A stretch of DNA of 64,000 nucleotides, from contig CM077115.1 in the NCBI GenBank assembly GCA_039619475.1, positions 538,130,315 to 538,194,314 of the forward strand, read 5' to 3'. Source of the stretch: Icerya purchasi (lineage: Eukaryota; Arthropoda; Insecta; Hemiptera; Monophlebidae). Both the position numbers and the translations under genes were made by a program. The notes under the pieces are model-generated. The model was given only the letters and a program-made list of their open reading frames with translations, did no database searches and had not been told where the DNA came from. Within the stretch, counting starts at the first letter, position 1, and each line of letters starts with the position of its first letter. Positions 33,371 to 44,499 of the stretch are shown one piece after another.

Positions 33371-34949
33371 TGATGTGCTCGTTCGATTAGTATCATTCTA
33401 ATCGCTCGTCTCTATGTATCGGTTATTGAAACAGGTCAGTATATTTAGCACTTACAGTGATTGTGGTTTTTCAAAGAACGTGGTAGTTTTATAGTTTCGA
33501 TAGTTTTTTGTTTTGCAAGTATTTATCTAGTTCCCGTGTAAGTGTATTACACATCGTGCTACAAGTATTCTGAAAATAAAATGTAGGTAATCATTTCTAT
33601 TAATATTTTGATAGTACTTATATTTAATGGATTTTATGTTATTTTGTACTGTATATATTCTAATATGGAAATGTAATGTGAGAAACAAAATTTTATACAT
33701 ATTTGTCTTCAAATGACTTCGAAAAATATAATGTTATCTTAGACTAGTTTACATATTATTCTGCAGAAAATAATGTTTGAACTATTTTTCATTATCTTTT
33801 GACTTTTTTCTTAGTTGTCATTATGTATTTAGAAATGTCAGATATTTTTGAACTTCGGTAATTAATTAAAGTTTCTGTTCTATTAACAATATTATATGCA
33901 CGGTTTTTAATAATTATCGTTAGAGGCATTGTTATCTTGTTTAATTGAATTATGTTTTTTCGTGTTGTTATAACAATTTCTTATAAATAATTGACGAGTT
34001 TGTTACATTCGAGTTTATTTTTTAAAAAAGCTTACCTTTTCACATAGGCCCTTTATTTATACAAATTTATCCCGTCATATTGTACTTATGGGTACCTATT
34101 TACAATTGTCCTCCAGTAATTTAGAAATGTTTATATGTATACTGCTATTTGTATATTTGTAATTATTTTCGGAAATATGCCTAAGGTATTTTCTCGTGTT
34201 AGTTTACTTTTTATTCGCGATTAATATGTGTTAAAATATGCGAATGTGTTTTTAGATCAAAAGGGTATCAAATCAGCACAACTAATTTTAGCAAATCCTC
34301 CAATAAACAATAACTTTGGGCACTAAAACTTAATTATAATACGAATTTAAAGGATAGCGTTAACACAATTTAATATGAAAATTTAGAAAAAAATGATAAG
34401 CTAGCGACACGTTTATTTTCGCTAGATGACAAAAATGCATTCAAAAAACGGTTGCCAGGATTTGACGCTCGCAAAATTTTCAACTAGCTGTTGCAGACTC
34501 GAAATACCGACCAAACAAAGGCCGCGTCTAAATTGAGAGTGCGATGCGAGCGTTAAGTTCGAGTATCACCTCAATGGAACGCGGAGAATACGGCAGTATC
34601 CAATATGAGTGATGCCTACGTTGGTTTATCAATAGTTGTTTGTTTATATTGTGCTTTTATTTTGTAATTGCATAATTTTTATATTTTTAATGGTTATTGG
34701 GAGTTGAAAGATTACTTATTCGTCATAATAACTTATTATCAGTGTATGATGTGAAAAAAGAAAAGAAAGTGAATGAAATTTAGAGGAATATTTGATGAAT
34801 TCCACCATTTATTTCCTCAAATTAAAAATAATAAAAACGAATATTGTGAATACAACTGAATGAGTATAGAAACATTTAATTGATCAGTGGATTTGATATC
34901 TGCAAAGGATCTATTCGGTTAGGGAGGTAAAAGTACCTATGAACCAAAC
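33371..34949. other. AT-rich region without recognisable genes
   Basis: Only short motif-free ORFs. A slightly GC-richer patch at about 34440-34620 shows no coding pattern I can name. Confidence 0.4.
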
Positions 34950-35450
34950 TTTGTAAAAAAAAATATATACAACTAGGGCATGATAAAAGTAGTTGATACT
35001 GAAAGTTTCAGACCTCTAGTTCCATAGGGGGCTGCTGTAGTCACCATTTTGTAATTTTCGGTTTTTTACGACATCTCAGCCATTTTTCAATCGATTTTAA
35101 AAATTCTTGTTGTAGGTGAAAGATAATGGAAAGTTCTACAACGGTGAATTTTTTCAGACGCTAAATTCAAATTTTTAGAAATGTTCAAAATTTTTAAAAT
35201 GTCAAAAAATATCAGAGATGAGATTTTTAAAAGTGGTGGAAGAGGTTCAAAAAAAAAATAAAAACGTGCATTTTTGGCTGAAAACACTCTTGAAATTCGA
35301 CTAATAACAACGGAATAGATATATCTTACGTATTTAAAGATAACAAGTTTTCCAGAATTTTTTCAGATTTTTGGAACGGGAGGAACAAGTCCAAAAATAA
35401 ATAAAATCATGCGTTTTTGGCTGAAAAACCTCTTGAAATTCAACTAACAA
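34950..35450. repeat. Diverged tandem units of about 146 bp related to the fold-back arm
   Basis: AGATTTTTAAAAGTGGTGGAAGAGGTTCAAAA...TTTTTGGCTGAAAACACTCTTGAAATTCGACTAA (from 35220) recurs diverged from 35366 (in short pieces: AGATTTTTGGAACGGGAGGA, TTGGCTGAAAAACCTCTTG). The motif also appears in each fold-back arm as CAGATTTTTAAAAGTGGCGG followed by AACAAGGTC. Confidence 0.55.
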
Positions 35451-35984
35451 CAAAAGAACATATGTTACGTATATTATAATAAAAGTATTGAAAGATGAAC
35501 ATATCTCAGTTCCAATTTTGGAAGAATTTAAAAATATTGCAGATGATTTTTACGAAAAATGGGGATTTTCCAATTTTCTTCCACCATATCCCTTCTTTTA
35601 TAATACATATTAATTTTATTGCGTAAAATCGGCGTTTTTTCCACTTCTGTAATTAATTGTTCCGTTATTATAATTAAAAATATATAAAACCACAGTTGAA
35701 GGAACTCAAACTCAAACCGCACCACTACCACAAATTGGACACACTGTAAGATTACATGAGTTTGAAAATATTTTTCCAATGCACGCTATCATCGCGTGGT
35801 CAATTGAACACAGCCTTAGTCAAATAGCTACTCATTTAGGGAGAGCGCTAGTGTATGAACGAATTACAAGAATAATTCTAAATATTTGTATGTGTAATAA
35901 AAAATATGTCATTATTTACATGCAAAAGGGAAAAAAAGTAAATTAAGAGAAAAATGAAAAAAGATACAATCAGTGAAATTAGGT

Positions 35985-36405
35985 TGAAAATGTTTTTTTA
36001 GAAAAAAATACCGACTTCAAGATTTATTATAAAAATTTAATAAAAATGCACTAAAAAGCAAAAAATAATTACTGATAAGAAAATATATTTCAGAGTGATA
36101 TACCTTAAGGTGATATTTTATGGTAATTCTTATGCAACATTAACTTTTTGGAGTCGGCATAAAAATCCATATTACAATACCTGGGAACAATTTAATGAAT
36201 ATTTAATGCAGTTTTTAATTATTATTATAGTATAAATTTAATGCCGACTCCAAAAAGTTAATGTTGCATAAGAATTACTATAATATCACCTTTAAGGTAT
36301 ATCACTCTGAAATATATTTTTTATCGAATAATTATTTTTTACTTTTTATTGCATTTTTATTAGATTTTTTTTATAAAAAAAAATAAAAACATTTTATTTT
36401 ACCAT
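35985..36405. mobile_element. Fold-back element of about 420 bp with arms of 160 bp
   Basis: The left arm, about 35985-36161, and the right arm, about 36242-36405, are inverted copies around an 80-bp loop. The inner arm edge is CTTTTTGGAGTCGGCAT and its inverse ATGCCGACTCCAAAAAG; also shared are TGTTGCATAAGAATTAC and TATATCACTCTGAAATATAT. No ORF. Confidence 0.8.
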
Positions 36406-36559
36406 TTTTAGCATTATAATTGAATTTTTTGCTTAGTAATAATCAAATTTTTTGTTATATTATTCTACATATTTTATGCGCTGAGGATTCTGTATGTAAG
36501 ACTATAATTTGTGTTTACATAATACTAAATTCAAAACAAAGAAATCTGATTTTTTTGCG

Positions 36560-37050
36560 GCATAAAGGAGAGATGCCGTCATTTTTCGCAATTTTTTGAA
36601 CTATTCACCAACATCGAACGTTTCATTAAAGAAATGAAATACTGTTTCGTTCCCGACAAACAGCTTTCTTTCCAACGATATGATATTACATGCCCGGAAA
36701 AAAAATAGTTTTTTTCAGAGATGTCGAGCTTTCGGCGCCATGAGGGGCTCATTTTAAAGTTGGAAACCCAGATGTTCTAAACCAAAGAAATATACGAAGA
36801 TGCGCCTATTTTTAACCACGTTCAAAATTTTTAGCTATAATACTCGCGTCGTAAAGTGAGAGGACGTTTTATTTTTTCGCGCTTTTTCAATATTTTCGTC
36901 AACTTTGAAAGTTTCGTTAAGGAAATTAAATACGGTTTTGTTTCCGACAAATAGCGGTCTTTCCATCAATATATCACACACCTGGGGGGGGATACTTTTT
37001 TCAAAACTTTCGAGCTTTCGGCGCCCCAAAGGGCCAATATAAAGTTGTAA
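36560..37050 (-). repeat. Satellite-like repeat E, two diverged units
   Basis: Two units about 280 bp apart on the minus strand share TTTAAAGTTGGAAAC-type, GAGCTTTCGGCGCC, CCGACAAA(C/T)AGC and ATATGATAT/AATATATCACA landmarks. The same family occurs on the plus strand at 49740-50520. Confidence 0.55.
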
Positions 37051-37574
37051 GCTCGGCTACCACATGGTACCTAAGTTGAATGGTACTCCTTCTAATGAAC
37101 AAAAAACCAGTTAAATCGGTCTATATGAACATCAGTTTTGCGCGAACAAACAAAAAAAAAAAAAACATACGTGACGAACGTATAACTTCCTTCTCTTTGG
37201 AAGTCGGTAGAAACCGGAAGCTAAATCGGAATAGCCGACAAAGTATTTGGAAAAATCGACGGTAGAGAGCAATTTTAGATAGCACGACTAAGAAAAGAAC
37301 AAATATGTGGAAAATGAAAATTTTGACGACAATAAAAAAGGGTATTTGAATTAAATTGTATGTAAGATGCTTCAATTTTACAAAATATTATTCCTTTCCT
37401 TCGGGTTTTACATAGCAGTGTAGTTGTGCATATATAATTTATAATTTTCCTTTTAATAGAAAATGTGTGGAGAAAATTTGAATTTATTTATCCTAAATAC
37501 ATGTAATTTAAGAAAACGCTATGATCAGTATAGTTTTCGTAAATGAGAAAAATCTCTTTTATGATACCATTATA

Positions 37575-37955
37575 TTAGGGGCTGATCCAGAGTGACATTT
37601 TGGGGGAGAGTTTTTTTTTGATTAAGAACTGTATTTCAATAGGGCTTTTTTTTACAATACGAGTTTGCGTACAAAGGCGCCAAGCCAAGCACCGACGTTA
37701 GGTTTAATCTTGACCTAGAACCGTTTTACAATAAAACTTAAGTAATAAACTTTAATTTTTTTTTCTTTTTTATTTTTGTTGTATCGGGGTTTGGGAAACT
37801 TAATACTACACGATCTGGTGGGTTATGCACTATGTACTTATTTAATAGACAATATATTTTTTTTTTTGTCCTGAGAGACGCAAGTGTGATTGATTTCGGT
37901 TTGATTTACCATTTAAGCTGGATTGTCTTGTCCGGATATTAATATTGAAAATTAC
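37575..37955 (+). repeat. Compound repeat F, copy 1, left part
   Basis: Matches 51213-51398 plus 51788-51958: TTGATTAAGAACTGTATT, TACAATACGAGTTTGCGTAC, AAAGGCGCCAAGCCAAGCAC, then TGATTTCGGTTTGATTTACC and TATTAATATTGAAAATTAC. The left end GGGGCTGATCCAGAG has a hAT-like look. LINE copy 4 interrupts it at its right edge. Confidence 0.75.
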
Positions 37956-38592
37956 CCCAGTCATTCCGGAATTGATGGCAATGACGCAGCCGATTTTTTG
38001 GCTAGTTCTACAGATCGCCTTGATTCATTCCTCAACCATTTCCCTTCTTCAGATATCCTTTCTTTTTCTACCTCCAATCACGCCAGACTTTGGCAGGATA
38101 TTTATCCCTCCCTATTTTCTAATCGTCATTCGCATCACCGTTTTATTCAGCCGATTCCTCATTCCCTGTCTTGGTTTCATTCTATTCCTTTCGGTCGTCG
38201 CTCTTCTATTGTCTCTCTAATTCGTCTCCGGATCCATCATTCTCTCCTCTCCTCCTTTCGCTTTCGATTTGCTCTGTCGCCTTCTCCTTATTGTTCTCTT
38301 CACGATTGTGATTCTCCTCGTATACGTGATGCCGATCATATTTTCTTCGGGTGTCCTGCTCTTCGTAATGAACGCTCCTTTTTATACAGTCAGCTTTTGT
38401 CATTAGGTCTCAGTACTCCCTATAACTCTTCCTTTATCCTCTCCTTTCCTTCATCTTCTGTAGTGTATGTACTGCTGTCCTTTGTTGCGTCCATTTCGGA
38501 CCGCCTAGGTATTTAGCTCTTTAGTTTAGTTTTTCCTGTTGTTGGGTCAATGCCGCTGGCGCGCTCACAAAAAAAAAAAAAAAAAAAAAAAA
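37956..38592 (+). mobile_element. 5'-truncated family A LINE, copy 4
   Basis: Ends in a poly(A) of 24 (38569-38592) preceded by GTCAATGCCGCTGGCGCGCTC, the family's 3' motif. The partner repeat at 51958 reads straight through the insertion point, so it is an empty site. Confidence 0.85.
37957..38516 (+). pseudogene. RNase H tail and C-terminus of family A ORF2 (open frame)
   Basis: The frame is open over about 190 codons to a stop at 38516, the best-preserved coding stretch of family A here. It starts in the last RNase H motif, SHSGIDGNDAADFLASS (catalytic His and Asp both intact), then ARLWQDIYPSLFSNRHSHHR, RLRIHHSLLSSFRFRFALSP and DADHIFFGCPALRNERSFLY, the C-terminal Cys/His motif. RT and the rest of RNase H never inserted (5' truncation), so no activity is expected. 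The preserved frame indicates a young insertion. Confidence 0.85.
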
Positions 38593-38596
38593 CATA

Positions 38597-39846
38597 TAGT
38601 GAGCTACAATAATATCCGTCGCGAACGAGTATAAATGCGTCAATTAGTAATTTGGAAGAATAAACAAAATTAGTCGGAACGGAAGATTGCACAGCTACTG
38701 AATATTCCGAAAAGTACGGTGCATGACGTCCTTCATCGCTTCAAAAGAGAAAATTGCATCGACTCGAAATCTCAAAAAGGGAAACCAAAAAAGCTAACAA
38801 TACAATATGCGTTTTATCCGGCAAGAAATAGAAAGAAACCCTAAAGTAAGTGTGCCGAAACGATACGTCGGGCCATAAAAAAAATGGAGTACTTTTCCCG
38901 CACTGCCCGCAGAAAACCCTATATTAGTTCTACAAATATAAAAAAACTACTCGCGTTCGTAGAACAATATTTAATTCGGAGGAGTTCTGGAAGAACGTCA
39001 TTTTTGTTGATGAGTCTAAACGTCTTTGGGAGTGATGGAAAACAAAAAGTATGGCGTAAACCGAATACTGCATATGAATTAAAAACTCCGATTGCATCAA
39101 TTAAACACGGTGGAGGAAATGTACAGGTGTGGGGGTGTTTTGCGGTGAGAGGTGTGGGATCTTTAGTTATCATTGATGGTACTATGAATAGCGATCTATA
39201 TGTCGACATTTTACGACACAGTTTATGCCAAAGCGCTGAAAAATTGGGCATCTTGGAGTCATTTTACGTGTATCAAGACGATGATCCAAAACCTACAGCG
39301 TACAAAACTCGAGACTGGATTCTCTATAATTGCCCCCACATCTTTCCCCTACAGTCTCCCGATTGCAATCCGATAGAGAACCTATGGGACTACCTCGATA
39401 AGAGGATTCGTGAAAAGCCGATCTCCAACTGTAATGAGTTAAAAAGTCGTTTAAAAGAGGAATGACAGAAAATTCCCCTTGATTATCTACAAAAATTAGT
39501 TTGTTCAATGCCGCGCAGGTTGAAAATGGTGTGAATGCAAAAGGTCGTCATACGAAGTATTAATTTTTCCAGTGTGTAGATATTCGGTTATTTGGAAAGT
39601 TCCTTAATTTTATTTTTTCGTTTGCCCGGATATTAATGTGGCGTTTAAAATTCGTAATTTTTGTGTTTTTTATATCGTAAGCTAAGTTTTGTTGCTTTTT
39701 TTTTTTTTTTTTTAGAGAGAATATATTACGGAGATACTTATTTCTCTATTTTCGTTACTTGTTTCAACAGTAAAGTATTTTTTTCCTTCGTTTTTGGCGT
39801 ATATTCATTGAGTACATAAGTGCCCGAATATTATTGTGGCTTACTG
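38597..39846 (+). mobile_element. Tc1/mariner element with TA target duplication
   Basis: The left end TAGTGAGCTACAATAATATC (38597) is inverted at the right as ATATTATTGTGGCTTACTG (ending 39846). TA dinucleotides flank it at 38595-38596 and 39847-39848. A second, internal inverted motif (CCCGGATATTAATGTGGC, about 39627) resembles the right TIR. Length 1250 bp is typical of the family. It sits exactly between the poly(A) of LINE copy 4 and the R1-like LINE. Confidence 0.9.
38640..39465 (+). pseudogene. Tc1-type transposase, broken by frameshifts
   Basis: N-terminal DNA-binding domain (38675-38790): RKIAQLLNIPKSTVHDVLHR, a helix-turn-helix, then SQKGKPKKLT. From 38884 a 193-codon frame holds most of the catalytic core. 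The first catalytic Asp (VIFVDESK, about 38998-39021) is out of frame with what follows (FGSDGKQKVWRKPNTAYELK, GGGNVQVWGCFAVRGVGSLV). The second is in YVYQDDDPKPTAYKTRDW (family QDNDPKHTA), and the last acidic residue in SPDCNPIENLWDYLDKRI (Glu). The frame ends at a TGA at 39463, slightly before the family C-terminus. It would catalyse cut-and-paste transposition at TA; with two or more frameshifts it is dead. Confidence 0.85.
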
Positions 39847-39848
39847 TA

Positions 39849-40615
39849 TGTGTTAATGAGTAGATTTTAAGTTTAATGTTTATTATTTAACTGAGTAATG
39901 TAAATCACTGTAGGTTGTTATTTTTGCCAGTAAATTTTGGTTTTAAAACTAAGAACGCGAATTTTTGAAATTTAGTTGCCAAAGTTGAATTGTTAAAATT
40001 GAGGTTTTCTATGTTGAAGTGTCTGATGTCGTCATACTTACTACAATGAAAGATCATATGATTGGCGTTTTCAATTTCCTCACAGTCACATTTGTCGTCT
40101 TCAATAATTTTGTATTTTTTTAAGTATGGTCCGAGGTGTCCGTGGTCAGTTAGGAGTTGGGTAATGTAAAAGTCAAGTGTTAACTGTAAGTCTGTTCTAA
40201 TATTTGGGATTAGCCTATATTGGTATGCCAACCTGCTGTATCTCTTTCCCAGGAGTTTTGCTATATGGGCATGAAATAGTTTTTAATGTGTCTTGTGAGT
40301 TGTTTTAGTGACATTTTTACATTTAAGTCATGATGAATTAGCATGTAAGAACTGTTCCGAAGAGGATTTATTGGAGGTAGAAAGTTCATTAATTGATAGA
40401 CGTGATCGTTAATATATTCATCTATAGTTAATTTCTAGGTCTAGTGAAAGGACTCTTGTAAGAGCAACAGCGGCGCTGTGAGAAATTGTTCTATACCGGC
40501 GTTTATTAAGTATTAACGTTGTGTAGAGTAGATTTTTTGCTTTAGGGTTTTCTTTTTTGGGTGTTGGAAAAACAGAGCTACAGTAACACCTCAACAAGTG
40601 ACTTGTACAGTACAA
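39849..40615 (-). pseudogene. 3' fragment of an R1/TRAS-like LINE (family G, copy 1)
   Basis: A minus frame at 40231-39905 reads MAYQYRLIPNIRTDLQLTLD, then TQLLTDHGHLGPYLKKYKI and CDCEEIENANHMIFHCSKYD: the Cys-Cys-His-Cys C-terminal motif of R1-clade ORF2 proteins (TGHGxFxxYL...C..C....D..H....C). The thumb continues to about 40600 in other frames. The same sequence is collinear with 51960-52600 in the second compound repeat. Truncated at 40615 where a poly-G MITE begins. No RNase H, as expected for the clade. Confidence 0.75.
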
Positions 40616-40616
40616 G

Positions 40617-41166
40617 CAGGGGCGTATTCAGAAAGACATTTGGGGGGGGGATTATAAAATTACGTAAAATCTTTTACGGTAGGCAGTAAATTTGAGAAAT
40701 ACCCTTAATTTCATAAAGAAAATTTAAATTTTGTTTTATTTTTAGGTTAAAAATAAAAAAATAAAATTCTAGCTAAATGATAGTTTAGAAGTAATAAGAA
40801 AGATAGCATTTTTATTAGACACTTTACTTCTTTTTTATTTTTGTTAGTAATGCGATCGGAATTCTTTGTTTGTTAGTAAGTTTAAATATATATTTCTTAT
40901 TGAACTCTATTTTCATTTACATTACAAAATAGAAATTAAAAATAAATAAAAAAGGCAAAAGATCGACAACGGTTGTGTTTAAAATGGAATAAAAAAGGAA
41001 CAATAATATTTTTACTAGAAAATAGTATTAAATATTAATTATAATTAAATCAGTAGGTAAAATTACTTTTATAGCATAAATGAAGTTTTTCTGTTATAAA
41101 AAATGTTTTCTTAGTAACTTTGGTTTTGGGGGGTAACCCCCCCCCCCGTGCCGTGGATCCGCTACT
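40617..41166. mobile_element. Poly-G MITE-like unit, copy 1
   Basis: Begins CAGGGGCGTATTCAGAAAG with a G-run and ends in a C-run followed by CGTGGATCCGCTACTGG. The inverted right end (CCAGTAGCGGATCCACG) resembles hAT-type CAGTGGCGGATCC termini. Matches 53907-54476 over AATTACGTAA, AGGCAGTAAATTTGAGAAAT, AAGATAGCATTTTTA and GGCAAAAGATCGA. No ORF. Confidence 0.65.
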
Positions 41167-41284
41167 GGTTAAACTCTACTTGTTCTTTTTTAATGCCCGT
41201 TCACTTTAACGGGGAGTAAGGCAAACAAAAAAAATGTGAGCCTACTTTTACGACTGTAACTTGAGCATATTCTTTACAAAATGT

Positions 41285-41850
41285 AACCTCAGGCTAGTGG
41301 CTTACATTATGCTTTGTAATCACTGCTGACCCATCATGTCCTCCTCCATCACAGTGAGGAGTATGATAAATCATGTATCCGTGTATTTTAGGGCATTTTT
41401 TTTTGTAGTAAAATGTGTTTGAGATCAGTACGATATCGATTTTGTTTTGATTTAAAAAAAGTTTCGATCTCCTTAAGACGGCCATTAGCATTCCAAGTTA
41501 TAATTCTAAGTGTAGAATCCGTTATTTTTTCTTTCTTTGTTTACGAGTATTTTTGTTACTCGTTGAGTGCTATGAAACCTGCTGCGAGGTTTCCAGTTTA
41601 CTAAGTCTCTCAGCAATGTTGCTAATTTATTGGACGAAGTTTGCCAAAGAATTAACTACTTGTTCTAAAGTAGGCTCAATAGGTGATATTGGTTTTTGTG
41701 TTTGCTGTTTAGGAACAGTTGTTTGTGCACTGTGTTGAATAGGTGCATGTGTTTGAATACCAGGTTGTGCAACAGATGCGTAAGACACTCCCTGTTTCAT
41801 TTTTTTTTGGTATTTTCTTTTCGTATTGGATGCGTTGCACAGCAGTCATC
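41285..41850 (-). pseudogene. Jockey-like LINE: ORF1 end and start of endonuclease
   Basis: From about 41800 leftward: MKQGVSYASVAQPGIQTHAP, then SPIEPTLEQVVNSLANFVQ and ISNIAERLSKLETSQQVS. This is the Gln-rich, coiled tail typical of Jockey gag proteins. Next, at about 41510-41300, come ITWNANG-type and NQNKIDIVLISNTFYYKKKC (family NANGLxxHxxEL..FL...KIDIALISETH), then HGYMIYHTPHCDGGGHDGSA (family IPGYxxYxTNHPDGxAHGGSA). So the ORF1/ORF2 junction is kept, with frameshifts. Endonuclease catalytic Glu is changed (SNTF for SETH). Confidence 0.75.
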
Positions 41851-41899
41851 TTGGGCGATTTGATAGCACGCTCAATGGCTCTGTGTGTTTCGCATCCTT

Positions 41900-42480
41900 G
41901 ATAATTAGCCGAATGATTGCGCTAAATAACGTAATTAATAACGATCAATATGGAGCTCCTGATAAAAAGTCGGCGGAGTTAGCTACCTTCAATGTTTTAC
42001 AAACTATTAAATGTTATAAACACAAATCGTACAACGTATGCCCATATTAACCTTAGACATTACTAAAGTTTTTGATAGCATAAATTTAAATTAATTGTAT
42101 CGCTATCCGACTTGGGCTTAGACGATAACTTATTAACTGTATTAAATCACTACTTTCATAATATATTTACTTTTATTAATATCGGATCGTGTACAGGGGA
42201 AATATCCTATTGCGACGGGAGTGTTACAAGGATCTGTACTGGGTCCGTATTTGTGGAATATAGTTTTTTCTAGACTTTATCATATTAACTTAGCTCGACA
42301 CTATAAACTAATAACGTTCGTGGATGATATTGCAGTTGTTATAGAAGATAAGTCTGAACACACTCAAGTAATAAAATATATAATATATATATAGTACTAT
42401 TGTAAAATTTCTAAATGAACATGGACTAAAAATTAACGCATCAACTAAATGCTATTTAATTCTAGAATTCGTAATATTCA
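41900..42480 (+). pseudogene. LINE reverse transcriptase palm (plus strand), interrupted downstream
   Basis: NDQYGAPDKKSAELATFNVL (family QFGFR..RSTxxA), PILTLDITKVFDSIN (palm Asp), IATGVLQGSVLGPYLWNIVF (fingers/palm QGSVLGP), and LITFVDDIAVVIEDKSEHTQ with an intact VDD catalytic pair. Then a short (TA)-rich slip and FLNEHGLKINASTKCYL. The text breaks off at about 42480 and seems to resume at 44515 (ILIDNNLKF). R1/CR1-like; no RNase H seen. Several stops. Confidence 0.75.
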
Positions 42481-44480
42481 GGACTGAGGAAGCGCCACAA
42501 TCAAATATATTTTTTACATAAAAATAAACATGCGTAAAATTCGGTTAAATACAGAACGGAAGTAAAAATGAATTAAGAGAAACGAAATATTTCATTTTTT
42601 TTATAAATTAATTCAATTTTTCGGTTCTTGTTTGCGAAAATGTTTATTACGTCATCACGAAAAGATGTTCGTTTCCGCTAATGTTTGATAATAATTCTTT
42701 TTCAATATTGAAAAAAAGCTAATAAAGACTCCTGACCTTGTGTATTTCTTAAATACGTTTTTATTCGTTTCATCGCTGGGAATAATCAACCTTTGCAGAC
42801 GAAGTGGTTGCCGGAATTGTGGTTATTAAAGAAGAAAGTTTGTACACACTTCTAGAAAAACATCTATTAGATCTGAAGCGGTCAAGCATAAGATACACCA
42901 CCACAGCAGTGTCTTTATGTATGTTAGAATCTTGAAAGTACGCTTTTCAAATTTGCAAGATTGAAAAAATTTCCGTAATGCCGTTTTAAATTTAAAAAAG
43001 TCTTTTTCCAGAAAATTTCATTGAAAATTTAAAAAATTGTTTGTATTTAAGATTTAAAACTTTTAATTATGTTACATCATTAAACAACCTATTATTAGAG
43101 ACATATATTTGTTTGCGTAACATCGATCATTTTTAAAAATATCTTTTTTCATGATAGCTTTCTGTCTTCCTCAACAACTGAATTAAGTCAAAGCCATTTG
43201 CATGCCATATATTATTATTTTTTTACTTAAATAAAAGCCAAGCCTAACAGAACAATTTTTTATTTTCCCACAACTGTATAACCATGGGGCATTGTTGCGC
43301 AAAAATTTGTTTGAAAATGGCGGTTTAATATTTTACATACATAGAGAAGTTTGATAAATTATGGAAGAGAATATTTTACATGCCTTTTGATTTTGTGATC
43401 GAATTTTCTAAACTAGGCGTTGGTTTATCATTTTGAACTATATTAATTTTTTCTTGAAAACTTAATGAACTAAAACTAATCAGTGAAAGTTTTTTAATAA
43501 TACAATTGCATGTAGCCCCAACTTCAAAAGTGTTTACATTTTAACAGACTGAAAAATTAGTATTTATGGCGGGAATAAGATAAACGAACCAGCATAGCTT
43601 CTACTGCAGACTGAAAAGCGCGACCTCTCATCGCTTCCAGTTCCGCCGTTAGTAAACGATAGAATGTAAATATCGATTGAAAAAAAAATGTACTGCAAAT
43701 ACCGCACTACCCTATGCTTGTACTCACACACACTGATATGCATGAAAGTCGTGTGCTGTTGATCGGTGTACGTAGCCGCGAAGCAATTTGACTCAGCGCT
43801 TCCTGACCGAAGATTCGTGTAAATGATGTGATCTCGAAGCAACACAACCTGGCGCTTCCAAATTGAATTATTGTATAATCGATACGCAGCAGATCGTTCA
43901 GAGTAGTGATGTGCGATTTCGAAATGTTTTTACAATCGAAACAATCGTCAAAAAAACAATCGAATGATTTTCATTCGAATGATTGTTGTGAATATTCGAA
44001 TAAAAACCGAAACTATCCGAACACAAACGAATGAAGTATTCGTTAAACATCGACTAGATTCTTCCGAGAGAAATAACATTTCGAATGATTGTTGTGAATA
44101 CGAATGAATTATTCGAATAAAATAACATTTCGAATGCAACTACGGAACAATCGGATGCATTCCAAGTCATCGAACAATCGAATAATTCGAATGAAACATT
44201 TCGAAGCCGCCCATCACTAGTTCAGAGACAACTCTAGGCAATAGTAACGTGAAATACTCGTAGTGAGCGTGTGGTTGTTTATGTCATTCGCTCCTGCAGA
44301 TTTCATTTAGCGCTTCTTTGTTTCTAGTAATTTCGAATTTTGCCACTTAAATTCAACAGGTTACTTCATTTTCTTTCTGAGGCTAGTATTCTTTTTGCAA
44401 ATAATAAAAAATAATTTTGTACTAATTTGTTGAGGAAGCGGCGCTTCTATCGCTTCCATTGACACTACGCCACTGGTAAT
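42481..44480. other. About 2 kb of non-coding DNA splitting a LINE; probable DNA element
   Basis: The LINE text stops at 42480 and resumes near 44515. The right edge ends CATTGACACTACGCCACTGG, which inverted reads CCAGTGGCGTAGTGTCAATG, a hAT-like terminus. The expected left partner end is not evident. GCGCTTC/GAAGCG motifs recur at 42487, 43790, 43850, 44310 and 44440. It includes the hAT MITE at 43904-44219. No credible ORF. Confidence 0.45.
43904..44219. mobile_element. hAT-type MITE, 316 bp, with perfect 8-bp target duplication
   Basis: GTTCAGAG at 43896-43903 and 44220-44227 flanks it exactly. The left end is TAGTGATGTGCGATTTCGAA and the right end, inverted, is TAGTGATGGGCGGCTTCGAA. The interior is full of short CGAATGATTG/TTATTCGAA repeats. 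The TAGTGATGGGC terminus is seen in many animal hAT families. Non-coding. Confidence 0.85.
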
Positions 44481-44499
44481 AGACAATTAAATTTAACAC

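Noticed and set aside
33527..33712. 61-codon minus ORF
   Set aside because: No motif, AT-driven composition, no neighbouring gene.
38919..39251. 110-codon minus ORF inside the Tc1 element
   Set aside because: Antisense to the transposase core.
43904..44219. Short CGAATGATTG repeats considered as a CRISPR-like array
   Set aside because: Repeats are short, in both orientations and not evenly spaced; the unit is a hAT MITE with exact target duplication in a eukaryotic genome.
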